From NCBI RefSeq assembly GCF_900157385.1, contig NZ_LT717701.1, positions 2,607,331-2,671,330 of the forward strand: a DNA stretch of 64,000 bases, written 5' to 3'. Source of the DNA: Mycobacterium terramassiliense. GTDB taxonomy: Bacteria; Actinomycetota; Actinomycetes; Mycobacteriales; Mycobacteriaceae. Under the pieces are notes generated by a model. The model was not told where the DNA came from and ran no database searches. It saw nothing but the letters and a program-made list of their open reading frames with translations. Position numbers and translations under genes: made by a program. Of this stretch, positions 50,873-59,484 are shown piece after piece (the stretch's first letter is position 1; every line of letters starts with the position of its first letter).

Positions 50873-51622
50873 TTATTGCTTGTCGACCTTGCCGGCGATC
50901 TGGTTGGCGATAGTGACGGCCAGGCCCGCCGGGTTCGCGCGGCACGCGTCGACGTCGATGACCACGTTGTTGCGCACGGTCAGGGCGCGCTGACAGTTCT
51001 GGGACAGGGTGGCGCCGTTCCTGGTCGCGCTCACGGCGTCGGTGGTGCTCAAGACGCCGTTGTCGTTGCTGACCGCTCCCGACTTCCACTGGATTTCGGG
51101 GGCGTCCCCGTCGCCCGGGATGGTGCCCTGGCGGTTGGCGCACGCGGGCCAGCGCTGCGTAGAGGTGGTGAAGAAGGCGCTCGCCTCCTTGGAGGAGGGG
51201 AACAACACCACCACCTGCGTCACCTCCGGGTCCGACTCGTTCGAGTTGGCTGGGAGTGGTGTGTTGCTGCGTTCCCCGTGAGCTGCGGTGTTCCCGCTGC
51301 CGGCGCAGACGGTGGCCTCCCCGGGATGCTGGATGTAGAGGCATTCGGCCGGAAACTTGTACCCCTGCGGATAGGGCGAGGTGCTGTCGTCCGGCAGTGT
51401 GTCGGACTTGTCGGCGACCGTCGTTCCGGTGCCGCCCACCGCGCCGTCGATCTCGGGCGGAGTGAGCATGAGATTGATCAACGCGGCCTGCGCCAGGGGT
51501 GCCTTCGACGGGGTCGTGGTGGTCGTCGGCGACGAGGCGGTGCCGCCCCCGTTGCCGCTGTCGCAGCCCGCGACCAATATCCCGGTGGCGGCGACGGCGA
51601 CCGCGACTGTCAGCTTGCGCAT
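50873..51622 (-). CDS. Lipoprotein with PknH-like sensor domain
   Basis: 249 residues from the ATG at 51622, with GAAGGG upstream. Signal MRKLTVAVAVAATGILVAGC ends in a lipobox; a Thr/Ser-rich linker follows and then the sensor-type domain (LINLMLTPPEIDGAVGG, CLYIQHPGEATVC, RWPACANRQGTI, VRNNVVIDVDACR). Same family as the protein at 11715-12482. No kinase gene is adjacent. The 216 nt upstream of the preceding MgtE_N gene contain no recognisable M-box. Confidence 0.88.
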   Translation of the reverse strand: MRKLTVAVAVAATGILVAGCDSGNGGGTASSPTTTTTPSKAPLAQAALINLMLTPPEIDGAVGGTGTTVADKSDTLPDDSTSPYPQGYKFPAECLYIQHPGEATVCAGSGNTAAHGERSNTPLPANSNESDPEVTQVVVLFPSSKEASAFFTTSTQRWPACANRQGTIPGDGDAPEIQWKSGAVSNDNGVLSTTDAVSATRNGATLSQNCQRALTVRNNVVIDVDACRANPAGLAVTIANQIAGKVDKQ

Positions 51623-51743
51623 GGTTGAGTGCCCTTCGTGCTTGAGTTGGCTCCTCAAGCGGCTCGCGTACCCCCACGCGTCGGCTATTCAGAGGTGGTG
51701 CGGATGGAGCATACGGCAGCGCCGCCTCCTGACACACTGTGGT

Positions 51744-52112
51744 GTGCCCCGAATTGAATTCGACTCTGTGTCACCGATCGTCCCGGTCCAAGATCTCGAT
51801 ATCGCCCTCGACCGCTACCGCAAACTCGGATTCGACGGCCGCGCCTACCAGGGTCCCGAGCGCTACGGGTTCGCCGACCGTGGGGCCGTGTCGATTCACC
51901 TCACCGAGTGGGCCGAGCACGATCCGCTGCGCACGGCCGCCAGCGTGTACCTCTACGTCAGCGACGCCGACGCGCTTCACGCGGAATGGGCCGCAGTGCA
52001 AGACCTGGGCGGCCGCTTGCTCGAACCGCACGAGACACCCTATGGATTAAGGGAATTCGCCTACGTCGACCCGGACGGCACGCTACACCGCGTCGGTTCG
52101 CGGAAGATCTGA
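51744..52112 (+). CDS. VOC-family (glyoxalase/bleomycin resistance-like) protein
   Basis: 122 residues from a GTG at 51744 (PRIEFDSVSPIVPVQDLDIALDRYRKLGFDG), which is the usual beginning; the frame is open further upstream only opposite the lipoprotein. YGFADRGAVSIHLTEWAEHDPL, VYLYVSDADALHAEWA and REFAYVDPDGTLHRVG complete one VOC unit with probable metal ligands His and Glu. Possibly a bleomycin-type binding protein; its specificity is open. Its 3' end overlaps the convergent DMT gene by 30 bp. Confidence 0.88.
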   Translation: MPRIEFDSVSPIVPVQDLDIALDRYRKLGFDGRAYQGPERYGFADRGAVSIHLTEWAEHDPLRTAASVYLYVSDADALHAEWAAVQDLGGRLLEPHETPYGLREFAYVDPDGTLHRVGSRKI

Positions 52113-52970
52113 CGGAGGCCCCCCGGCGGCCTGGCTGTGCGCCAGCGCGACCGTCGCGGCGGCCATGACGGCGACCGACAGCGCGAGTGCGGCCACGGCG
52201 ACGCTGTTGGTGCTGAGCGTCTCACCCAGCACGGTGACGCCGAGAACCGATCCCACGACGGGCTCGGCGACGGTCACCGCCGGCAGCGACGCGGTGAGCG
52301 GGCCGGCCCGAAACGCCGACTGCTCCCAGGCCGTGGCCGCGATGGCCAGCGCTGCCCACACGTACAGCTCGGGGAGGCGCAGCAATGCTGGGATGCCGCG
52401 GTCGAGTTGGTCGACCACGCTCTTGGTCAACACCGAGAACAGGCCCCAGAGCGAGCCGGACATCAGGCCCAGCAAGAGCGCGCCGACCGACGCGGAGAAT
52501 ACGCGAGAGCCGATCACGCACAGGATCAGCGCCGGGCCCATGATCAGGCCCACGACGGTCCACGTCTCAACAGACCCCCGCGGGTTGCCGGCCTGCGGGT
52601 TGCCGACGGTCACCACGACCGCAACGGCGCCGACGAGCAGCGTGGCCCAAATCCCTTGCCAGCGCGTGATCCTGCGGTGGTTGGTTCGCGCGCTGATGAG
52701 CAACGCGAACAGTAACGAGGTCACCGACAGCGCCTGCACGAGCACCACAGAACCCAGGCCCAGCGCCGCGGCCTGCAGACCGAAGCCGGCGGCCGCCACC
52801 AGGCTGCCCGTCCACCATCGTCGATCGCGCAGGAGGCGGTGGAACAGGGCGAAGGTGCCGACCGGCTTGTCGGTGACCTGTTGGGCGGAGCGCTGTTCGA
52901 AGACGTCCCCGATGCCGATCATCAGGGCCGCTCCAATCGCGAGCAGTGCCGCGATGCCCGTCCTGCCCAC
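52083..52970 (-). CDS. DMT-family (EamA/NIPA-like) membrane transporter, second copy
   Basis: 295 residues. The GTG at 52970 has AGGAGG 5 nt upstream and gives a normal first helix; upstream in-frame starts add a hydrophilic leader. EQRSAQQVTDKPVGTFALFHRLLRDRRWWTG and AGPLTASLPAVTVAEPVVGSVLGVTVLGE align closely with the gene at 17280-18197, so the two are paralogues, about 35 kb apart. Ten helices. Substrate unknown. Confidence 0.87.
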   Translation of the reverse strand: MGRTGIAALLAIGAALMIGIGDVFEQRSAQQVTDKPVGTFALFHRLLRDRRWWTGSLVAAAGFGLQAAALGLGSVVLVQALSVTSLLFALLISARTNHRRITRWQGIWATLLVGAVAVVVTVGNPQAGNPRGSVETWTVVGLIMGPALILCVIGSRVFSASVGALLLGLMSGSLWGLFSVLTKSVVDQLDRGIPALLRLPELYVWAALAIAATAWEQSAFRAGPLTASLPAVTVAEPVVGSVLGVTVLGETLSTNSVAVAALALSVAVMAAATVALAHSQAAGGPPSDLPRTDAV

Positions 52971-53153
52971 GAGGACCTCCTGCGAATGAACCCACCTTGG
53001 GACTTGCGACCCTAGACCGTCGGGCGGTATGCGGCGAAAGTCGGTGTTCGGAGGGGATGTCTTGACACACCGAAGGCTCTTGCGTGTTCTTGTGACCGCA
53101 TCGCGCCGCAACGCCAACGACGCGGACCGCCGCAGCTTGATCGGCACTCACTC

Positions 53154-53738
53154 ATGAACGACGCGGCCGCGGGGATCGGGATCATGGCGGCAGAGGCATT
53201 GGACCTGCTCATCGACGCGGTTGACCAGATCCCACCCGACAGCTGGGGACAGCCGTCCAACCTCGAGGGTTGGAGCGTCCGCGACCTGGTCGGTCACGCC
53301 ACCGGCAGCGCAGCGAAGATTGTGACGCTCGTCGAAGACGGGGAGCTTTGGGATCGCCCGTCCCAGCCGGCCGACTGGGTCTGCGAAGACCCGGCGGCGC
53401 GGCTCCGCGAGCTGGCGGCGCGGCTCCAAGGCGCGCTGCCGGGCGCCGACATGCATGCGATGCGACCGTCGCCACAGGGCGAGGTGCCGCTGCACCGGGC
53501 GCTCACCTATCCGGCCTCCGACCTCGCCATGCACAGCTGGGACGTGCATGCATCTCAAGGTCGGTTGATCGAGCTGCCCGACGACCTACTGGCGCTGTGC
53601 CGCGGGCTGGTGGAGTCGGTGCCCGAGAACTTGCTGCGGCGACCCGGCGGCTTTGGGCCGGCGCGCCCCGCGCCAGAGGGTGCGACGCCGACCGCGCGGC
53701 TGATGGCCTACCTCGGGCGCTCGGTCTCCGCTGGATGA
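53154..53738 (+). CDS. TIGR03086-like DinB/mycothiol maleylpyruvate isomerase-type protein
   Basis: 194 residues. PSNLEGWSVRDLVGHATGSAAKIVTL (about 34-60) carries the His of the metal site, and ALTYPASDLAMHSWDVHASQGR near 125 the further His ligands; this is the mycobacterial DinB-like/MDMPI_N pattern. Related proteins use mycothiol or bind metal; the reaction here is unknown. Divergent from the DMT gene with a 183-nt gap. Confidence 0.85.
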   Translation: MNDAAAGIGIMAAEALDLLIDAVDQIPPDSWGQPSNLEGWSVRDLVGHATGSAAKIVTLVEDGELWDRPSQPADWVCEDPAARLRELAARLQGALPGADMHAMRPSPQGEVPLHRALTYPASDLAMHSWDVHASQGRLIELPDDLLALCRGLVESVPENLLRRPGGFGPARPAPEGATPTARLMAYLGRSVSAG

Positions 53739-53870
53739 CTTCGCCTGTGCATGAGTCGGTTTGGGGTGCGCCCACCTTCCCGTGATCGGATGCGCCACAG
53801 CAGCCCCGGCGTCCTAGCACGCAAGCGAGAACCTATACCCGGCCGGGGCTGGTGCGGTGGAGGTGCAAAC

Positions 53871-54263
53871 TCAGCTGTTGCGCCGGATTTTGAGCGCCGT
53901 GGTGATCATCGGAATCTGCAGCGGCAGCCTAGCCAGCGCGGCGATGCGCATCGGCCAGGGCTTGTCCCACCACAATCGGCACATGTTGACGTTGGCCGGG
54001 AACACCCCGACGAACAGCAGGACGGCGGCCAGCGCGGCCAGCCGCCGGGTGCGCCGCGGCACCAGCAGCGCGCCGACGGCTATCTCCGCGACGCCCGATG
54101 CATACGTATAGAACCGCGGGCCGCCCGGCAGCTCGGCGGGAACGATCGTGTCGAACGGGGTGGGCGCCAGGAAGTGGACGGTGCCGATGCCCATCAGCAT
54201 CGCCGCAACGCGGTATGCGGCCGTCCGGGTCGTGTCACCTTCAATGAGGGGGGTGGTGGTCAT
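53871..54263 (-). CDS. DoxX-like small membrane protein
   Basis: 130 residues with four hydrophobic helices: YRVAAMLMGIGTVHFLAPTPF, YASGVAEIAVGALLVPRRTRRLAALAAVLLFVGVFPANVNM, and a late PMRIAALARLPLQIPMI. This is the layout of mycobacterial DoxX-like proteins, implicated in redox or envelope functions. Divergent from the thiolase with a 99-nt gap. Confidence 0.82.
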   Translation of the reverse strand: MTTTPLIEGDTTRTAAYRVAAMLMGIGTVHFLAPTPFDTIVPAELPGGPRFYTYASGVAEIAVGALLVPRRTRRLAALAAVLLFVGVFPANVNMCRLWWDKPWPMRIAALARLPLQIPMITTALKIRRNS

Positions 54264-54362
54264 TGCGCGAGCCTAGCGGCACCGGGGGATTCCCGGTCGG
54301 GCCGTGGCGTTACACTTGAGGCGATTCCCGTAAACTTGGCACCCAAGAGTTCGAGGTAAAAC

Positions 54363-55538
54363 ATGGCTACACCCGTCATCGTCGGAGCCACCAGGACGGC
54401 GATCGGCCGCTCCTTCAAGGGCGCGCTGGTCAACACGCCGCCCGAGACGCTGATCACCACGGTGCTGCCCGAGGTGGTGCGCAGGGCCGGCATCGACCCG
54501 TCGGCCATCGACGACATCATCTTCGCCGAATCGCACTACGGCGGTGGGGATTTGGCGCGCTATGCGGCCGCCGCGACCGGCATGGAGGACATCCCGGGCC
54601 AGGCGGTGAACCGGCATTGCGCGGGTAGCCTCACCGCCATCGGCAACGCCGCGGCGCAGATCGGCTCCGGGATGGAGCGGGTGCTCATCGCCGGCGGAGT
54701 GCAGTCGCTGTCGATGACGCCGTTGATGAATCAGCGGATCCCCGGACCCGAGCTGAAGTTCGAGGAGCGCTGGCTGCCGCCGACACACGTCGAAACCCCG
54801 GACGCCCCGACCAAGGACATGTCGATCACGGTGGGGTGGAACACCGCACAGACGGTCGGCATCACCCGGGAGGAGATGGACGCCTGGGCGGCCCGCTCGC
54901 ACGAGCGCGCCATCGCGGCCATGGACGCCGGGAAGTTCCTCGACGAGATCGTTCCGCTGAAGATCACCCAGATCGACGGTTCGGTGACCGACTTCTCCGT
55001 CGACGAGCATCCTCGGCGTGACACCACCATCGAGAAGCTCGCCGCACTGAAGGTGCTGCACCCCGAGATCGAGGGGTTCTCGATCACGGCGGGCAACAGC
55101 AGCGGCACCAACGACGCCGCCGCCGCGGTCGCGCTCGTCGACCGCGACTACGCCGTCGCGGAGAAGCTGAACGTGATGGGAACGGTGAAGGCGTGGGCCG
55201 CCGTGGGCGTGCCGCCGCGGGACTGCGGCCTGGGCGCGGTCAGGGTGATCGCGAAGGTGCTGCAACGGGCCGGGCTCACGGTCGACGACGTCGCGCTGTG
55301 GGAGATCAACGAGGCGTTCGCCTCCGTGCCGATCGCGGCGTGCCGCGAGTACGGCATCGACGAGGAGAAGGTGAACTTCTCCGGCAGCGGATGCAGCCTC
55401 GGCCACCCCATCGCGGCCTCTGGCGCGCGCATGGTCACGACCCTGACCTACGAGCTGGCCCGCCGCGGCGGCGGCATCGGCGTCGCGGCGATGTGCGCGG
55501 GCGGCGGCCAGGGCGGCGCGGTCGTCATCGAGGTCTAG
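54363..55538 (+). CDS. Acetyl-CoA C-acyltransferase (thiolase, FadA-type)
   Basis: 391 residues, start ATG (ATPVIVGATRTAIGRSFKG). Acyl-accepting Cys in VNRHCAGSLTAIG near 88; second-half motifs INEAFASVP, GHPIAASGARM (catalytic His) and CAGGGQGGAVVIEV (second catalytic Cys near 380). The full length and all active-site residues suggest an active biosynthetic or degradative thiolase. No HAD or ECH partners are adjacent, so the pathway is open. Confidence 0.95.
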   Translation: MATPVIVGATRTAIGRSFKGALVNTPPETLITTVLPEVVRRAGIDPSAIDDIIFAESHYGGGDLARYAAAATGMEDIPGQAVNRHCAGSLTAIGNAAAQIGSGMERVLIAGGVQSLSMTPLMNQRIPGPELKFEERWLPPTHVETPDAPTKDMSITVGWNTAQTVGITREEMDAWAARSHERAIAAMDAGKFLDEIVPLKITQIDGSVTDFSVDEHPRRDTTIEKLAALKVLHPEIEGFSITAGNSSGTNDAAAAVALVDRDYAVAEKLNVMGTVKAWAAVGVPPRDCGLGAVRVIAKVLQRAGLTVDDVALWEINEAFASVPIAACREYGIDEEKVNFSGSGCSLGHPIAASGARMVTTLTYELARRGGGIGVAAMCAGGGQGGAVVIEV

Positions 55539-55561
55539 TGGCGAACGCGAGGGCGGCGGAG

Positions 55562-55591
55562 TCGGTCTAGCCGCCATCGGTCTAGCCGCCA
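55562..55591. repeat. Exact 15-bp tandem duplication
   Basis: TCGGTCTAGCCGCCA occurs twice head-to-tail (55562-55576 and 55577-55591) in the 69-nt gap between the convergent thiolase and the next gene. Confidence 0.9.
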
Positions 55592-55607
55592 GCGGGCGCA
55601 GCAAGCG

Positions 55608-56225
55608 CTAGTTGCAGAACGTGTAGCCGATGAATTGGGCGTCGCGATTGTTGGTGCCCGAGTAGTTGGCGTAATGCACTGCGGGCATCCCGTTGTACTG
55701 CGTGTTCAGTTTCTGCGCGGTGGGCGGCGGGGTCGCCTTGGGAAAGGCCAAGATCAGGTCGGAGAAGATCTTCAACCCCGCCTGGCAGATCGCATCGGGC
55801 CGCGGCGGCTGAGCATTCCACGCGTGCACGACGACGGGGTCGGTGAGCTGATACCCGGCCGCACAGTTCGGATCGCAGATCTTGAAGACGGCGGTGCCGG
55901 TCCCGTCGGCGCCCTGTGGCCCCCAGGAGGTCCACGACATGTCTTGCAGCGCAACGGCTACGCTTGCGCAGCCCAGGACGTTGAGCTTCCTCGGACGCTC
56001 GACCGGCGGAACCGACGGGTTGTAGCAGCCCGGAATGGCGAAGTACGTCGGAGGGGGTGGTGGGGTGGTGGGCTGCGGCGACGCGCTCTGGTGGCCGTTG
56101 ATCAACTTCACGGCGCCGAAACCCAGCGCGCCGATCAGCACAACCGCCACGACGACACAGGCCATCCCCAGGTGTCCCCCCGGAAACCGCACCCTGTTCG
56201 ATGATGAGACGTTGCCCCCGCTCAC
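55608..56225 (-). CDS. Membrane-anchored secreted protein, unknown function
   Basis: 205 residues. A short cytosolic head, one hydrophobic helix (LGMACVVVAVVLIGALGFGAV, about 19-40), a Pro-rich linker (TTPPPPPTYFAIPG) and an outer domain with six Cys (GCYNP, GCASV, KICDPNCAAG, AICQAG) and a conserved-looking end NNRDAQFIGYTFCN. The Cys number suggests disulphides outside the membrane. No family is recognised. Confidence 0.75.
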   Translation of the reverse strand: MSGGNVSSSNRVRFPGGHLGMACVVVAVVLIGALGFGAVKLINGHQSASPQPTTPPPPPTYFAIPGCYNPSVPPVERPRKLNVLGCASVAVALQDMSWTSWGPQGADGTGTAVFKICDPNCAAGYQLTDPVVVHAWNAQPPRPDAICQAGLKIFSDLILAFPKATPPPTAQKLNTQYNGMPAVHYANYSGTNNRDAQFIGYTFCN

Positions 56226-56345
56226 CTCACCAGGTTATGGCAGAAATGCGGGCCTGCGTGGCGACTGCGGCAAAGATTTTATGGCACGGTAAAGTTGGTC
56301 ATCACTACCAACTTATTCAGGTTTGTGCCGATTTTTGGAGAGCGG

Positions 56346-57092
56346 ATGGACGACGATCACGCGCTGGCCGCGCGGCTGGCCACCGAGGCGGGGCGGCTGT
56401 TGCTCTCGGTTCGGGAGGAGTTTGCCGATGCCGAGACGGGCGAGCGGAAAGCGGCGGGGGACAAGCGATCCCACGACTATCTCATGGAGGCGCTGGCCGT
56501 CGAGCGACCCGGTGACGCGGTGCTGTCGGAGGAGGGCGCCGACGACCCGGTGCGGTTGCGTTCGGAGCGGGTGTGGATCGTCGATCCGCTGGATGGGACG
56601 CGGGAGTTCTCCGAGCTCGGGCGCGACGACTGGGCGGTGCATGTCGCGCTCTGGCAGGCCGGCGAGCTAGTCGCCGGTGCGGTGGCGCTGCCGGCGCAGG
56701 GGATCACGCTGGCGACCCCGCACGTCAACCCACCGCCCGTCGCGCCGGATCAGCCGCGCATCGTGGTGTCCCGCACCCGGCCGCCCGCGATCGCGCTATC
56801 CGTGCGCGATGCGCTGGGCGGCGTCCTGGTGGAAATGGGTTCCGCCGGAGCCAAAGTGGCGTCGATCGTGCAGGGCCTGTCCGACGTGTACGTGCACGCC
56901 GGGGGCCAGTTCGAATGGGACTCGGCCGCCCCCGTCGCGGTGGCCCGGGCCGCCGGCCTGCATGCGTCGCGCATCGACGGATCGGCACTGGCCTACAACC
57001 AACCCGACCCCAAACTGCCCGACGTGGTCGTGTGCCGTCCCGAGCTCGCCGCGGCGGTCCTCGCCGCGACCTCGGCGCCCAACGTCGAGTAG
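56346..57092 (+). CDS. cysQ: CysQ-like 3'(2'),5'-bisphosphate nucleotidase / inositol phosphatase
   Basis: 248 residues from the ATG at 56346 with GGAGAG upstream. The metal-binding motifs of the lithium-sensitive phosphatase family are present: LSEEGADD near 60, WIVDPLDGTREF near 78 and EWDSAAPVAVARAAG near 197. Sequence and length are close to M. tuberculosis CysQ (Rv2131c), which removes the 3' phosphate of PAP/PAPS in sulfur assimilation, but a second paralogue may exist elsewhere in the genome, so the symbol is tentative. Confidence 0.87.
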   Translation: MDDDHALAARLATEAGRLLLSVREEFADAETGERKAAGDKRSHDYLMEALAVERPGDAVLSEEGADDPVRLRSERVWIVDPLDGTREFSELGRDDWAVHVALWQAGELVAGAVALPAQGITLATPHVNPPPVAPDQPRIVVSRTRPPAIALSVRDALGGVLVEMGSAGAKVASIVQGLSDVYVHAGGQFEWDSAAPVAVARAAGLHASRIDGSALAYNQPDPKLPDVVVCRPELAAAVLAATSAPNVE

Positions 57093-57140
57093 TTGCGCGA
57101 ATTCGCCACCTAATTCCCGACAACAACTCGACGCCCGGCC

Positions 57141-57587
57141 CTAGATGCGATGGCGGCGCCGGCGCCCCTTCGCCTCCTCGGTCCACTCCTTCTCGATCCG
57201 TCCGATCTCGAGTGAGAGCAGCGTGAGAGTCGGGTTGTCGCAATGGACTTCGTGCGCGGTGCGGAATTCCGCCGCTTCGCCCGTGGTCGGCAGGTACGGG
57301 CGCAAGCCCTCGAACCACTCGTCGCCGACGACGTTGGGCGGATCGCCGGTGCGGGGGCCGCAAGCCCACTGCCGGTAGGCGTCCCGCGCCTCCGCCAAGC
57401 CGCTCCGCCAGCGCCGGACCGCGTCACAGCGCTGACCGTGCAGGTGCATCGCCATCTGATGCTTGTTGTTGTGGTTCCCCACCATCCCGGGGAGCAAGTT
57501 GTCGGCCGCGGACCTCGCGACGCCCGCGATGCCCATGGCCGACGCGCCCACGACCGTGCCCATCAGGCCCATCGTCACCATGTCCAT
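57141..57587 (-). CDS. Conserved hypothetical protein (possible Rv2297 counterpart)
   Basis: 148 residues from the ATG at 57587; an in-frame GTG lies 21 nt upstream. A hydrophobic Met/Gly-rich N-terminus (MVTMGLMGTVVGASAMGIAG) may be a membrane segment. The rest is polar: NHNNKHQMAMHLHGQRCDAVRRWRSGLAEARDAYRQW, then DEWFEGLRPYLPTTGEAAEFRTAHEVHCDN. Placement beside the dehalogenase agrees with Rv2297. There is no known function. Confidence 0.7.
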   Translation of the reverse strand: MDMVTMGLMGTVVGASAMGIAGVARSAADNLLPGMVGNHNNKHQMAMHLHGQRCDAVRRWRSGLAEARDAYRQWACGPRTGDPPNVVGDEWFEGLRPYLPTTGEAAEFRTAHEVHCDNPTLTLLSLEIGRIEKEWTEEAKGRRRRHRI

Positions 57588-57677
57588 GCGCTGATCGTTG
57601 CACCCCACGGCGGTGACGACCAGGGGACGACGCGTTCAGCGCGATCCGGGCCGCCCGTCAGCAGCCGGTAAGGGCGG

Positions 57678-58583
57678 TCAGCGCAGGGCCTGCTGCCAGG
57701 ACACAATGCGGTCGGCCAGTTCCGGTCCCGCGTCCTCCTGGATGAAGTGGCTGGCGTTGATGCGCGCGTGCGGCTGGCCCGCCGCGCCGGGGATGTGCTT
57801 GATCAAGGGCCGGTCCGCGCGCCCGAGGATGGGGTCGCGGGAGCCGAAGATGGCCAGGCAGGGCTTTTCCCAGCGGCTCAGGGCCTTCCAGGCCGCCCGG
57901 TTGGCCGGGATCGCGGGGTCGTACGGCGAGGTCGGCACCAGCTGAGGGAACACCCGCGCCCCGGCCTGGTAGGTCTTGTCCGGAAAGGGGGCGTCGTAGC
58001 CGGCCCGGACCTTGGAGGGCACGTGGCGGACGGTCCCGACGGCGACGATGCGACCGGCGGGAAGCACGGGGGAGTAGCGCGCGAAGGCCCGCCACAGGTA
58101 GAAGGCCGGCGGCGTGGGTCGCTCGGCCGTGGGCAGGAAACCGTTCGCCACCACCAGCCGCGCGATCCGGTCGCCCTGCTCGGCGGCGATGCGCAGCCCG
58201 ATGAGCGAACCCCAGTCCTGCACGAACAGCGTGACGTCCTTGAGGTTGAGGCGCTCGAACCAGGCGGTCACCCACTCGACATGCCGCTGGTAGGTGTAGT
58301 CCTCGGGTTGGCTGGGCTTGTCGGAGCGACCGAAGCCGATCAGGTCGGGTGCCAGCACGCGGTACCCGGCGTCGGCCAGCGGCGGAATCATCGTGCGGTA
58401 CAGGTAGCTCCACGTGGGCTCGCCGTGCAGCAGCACGATGGGCGGGCCATCGGCCGGCCCCTCATCGAGGAAGTGCATGCGCAGCGGCTGAGTGTCGCTC
58501 GCCGCCACGTCGAGATAATTCGCTACGAACGGATAGCCCTCCAGGTTTTCGAATCGGGAGTCTGGGGTTCGCAGCACTCGCAT
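57678..58583 (-). CDS. dhmA1: Haloalkane dehalogenase (DhmA/Rv2296-type)
   Basis: 301 residues; the ATG at 58583 has GGAGGAG at ideal spacing. MRVLRTPDSRFENLEGYPF, HGEPTWSYLYRTMIPPL (oxyanion hole), LFVQDWGSLIGL with the Asp nucleophile (near 124), the acid in FGSRDPILG and His in INASHFIQED match subfamily I haloalkane dehalogenases; from memory it is near-identical in pattern to M. tuberculosis Rv2296 (300 aa). It hydrolyses haloalkanes to alcohol plus halide; the natural substrate is unknown. Confidence 0.95.
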   Translation of the reverse strand: MRVLRTPDSRFENLEGYPFVANYLDVAASDTQPLRMHFLDEGPADGPPIVLLHGEPTWSYLYRTMIPPLADAGYRVLAPDLIGFGRSDKPSQPEDYTYQRHVEWVTAWFERLNLKDVTLFVQDWGSLIGLRIAAEQGDRIARLVVANGFLPTAERPTPPAFYLWRAFARYSPVLPAGRIVAVGTVRHVPSKVRAGYDAPFPDKTYQAGARVFPQLVPTSPYDPAIPANRAAWKALSRWEKPCLAIFGSRDPILGRADRPLIKHIPGAAGQPHARINASHFIQEDAGPELADRIVSWQQALR

Positions 58584-58691
58584 ACTCGGCTCCTCCGGGG
58601 TGGACCCCTGCAAGCCTCTCGCGGCGCGGCGATTTCGTCCAGTGGGAGATTCATTGAGGCGGCAACCGGCAACCACTAAACTTCGCACATC

Positions 58692-59417
58692 ATGGCCATC
58701 CGGCGCGCCGTCCTGCTCATCGCCGACATCGGCGGGTACACGCATTACATGAATTGGAACCGGACCCACCTGGCGCACGCTCAGCTAACGGTCGCCGGAT
58801 TGTTGGAAGCCGTCATCGACGCCGGCAAGGGCCTGAAACTCGCGAAGCTGGAGGGCGACGCGGCCTTCTTCTGGGAGCCGGACGGCAACGCCAAAGTGCT
58901 CGTGTGCGAGCGGCTGTCACGGATGCGCGCGGCGTTCCTCGCGCAGCGGGAACGGTTCAAGGCGGACATCGCCTGCGAGTGCGCGAGCTGCGGGCAGCTC
59001 GACAATCTCTCGCTGAAGTTCGTCGTCCACCAGGGCGAGGTCGCCGAGCAAAAGGTGAAGCGCCACGTCGAACTCGCCGGGGTGGACGTCATCCTGGTGC
59101 ACCGGATGCTGAAAAACTCGGTGCCAGTGGTCGAATACGTGCTGATGACCGATCCGGTTGCCGCGTGCCTCGACGACCCGATGCGCGGCCTGTGCAGGCC
59201 GCTCGTTCACCACTTCGAAGGAATCGGGGACACGTCGACGCATTACATCGACCTCGCCACGTCGGAGGTGCCGGAAGCGCCGCCGCGGCGCAGCGGCCTC
59301 GGCCGATTCTCCAAGACGGTGAAGTTCGAGATCATCTCGCTGCCGTTCCTGCTGGGCATCAAGAAACCCGCGGAAGGTTTCCGCAACCTCGACCCCGCCG
59401 AGGACATTCCCGCGTAG
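58692..59417 (+). CDS. DUF2652-type nucleotide-cyclase-like protein
   Basis: 241 residues. RRAVLLIADIGGYTHYMNWNRTHLAHAQ at the start resembles the metal-binding ADIxGYT strand of class III cyclase folds; LKLAKLEGDAAFFWEPDG follows at the place of the second metal Asp; later FVVHQGEVAEQKVKRHVELAGVDVILVHRMLKNS. The DUF2652 family keeps the cyclase fold but activity is not established. A single domain without sensor. Divergent from the dehalogenase (108-nt gap). Confidence 0.82.
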   Translation: MAIRRAVLLIADIGGYTHYMNWNRTHLAHAQLTVAGLLEAVIDAGKGLKLAKLEGDAAFFWEPDGNAKVLVCERLSRMRAAFLAQRERFKADIACECASCGQLDNLSLKFVVHQGEVAEQKVKRHVELAGVDVILVHRMLKNSVPVVEYVLMTDPVAACLDDPMRGLCRPLVHHFEGIGDTSTHYIDLATSEVPEAPPRRSGLGRFSKTVKFEIISLPFLLGIKKPAEGFRNLDPAEDIPA

Positions 59418-59427
59418 CCGTTTTCGG

Positions 59428-59484
59428 CGAGATCGACGCTGGCGCGAAGAAGTGCGAGTGGGTTGCGCACTAACGTCGATCTCG
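59428..59484. terminator. Inverted repeat between convergent genes
   Basis: CGAGATCGACG (59428-59438) and its exact complement CGTCGATCTCG (59474-59484) form an 11-bp stem with a 35-nt GC-rich loop. The right arm lies inside the last codons of the aminotransferase. It is suited to terminate both convergent genes, although the loop is long. Confidence 0.5.
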
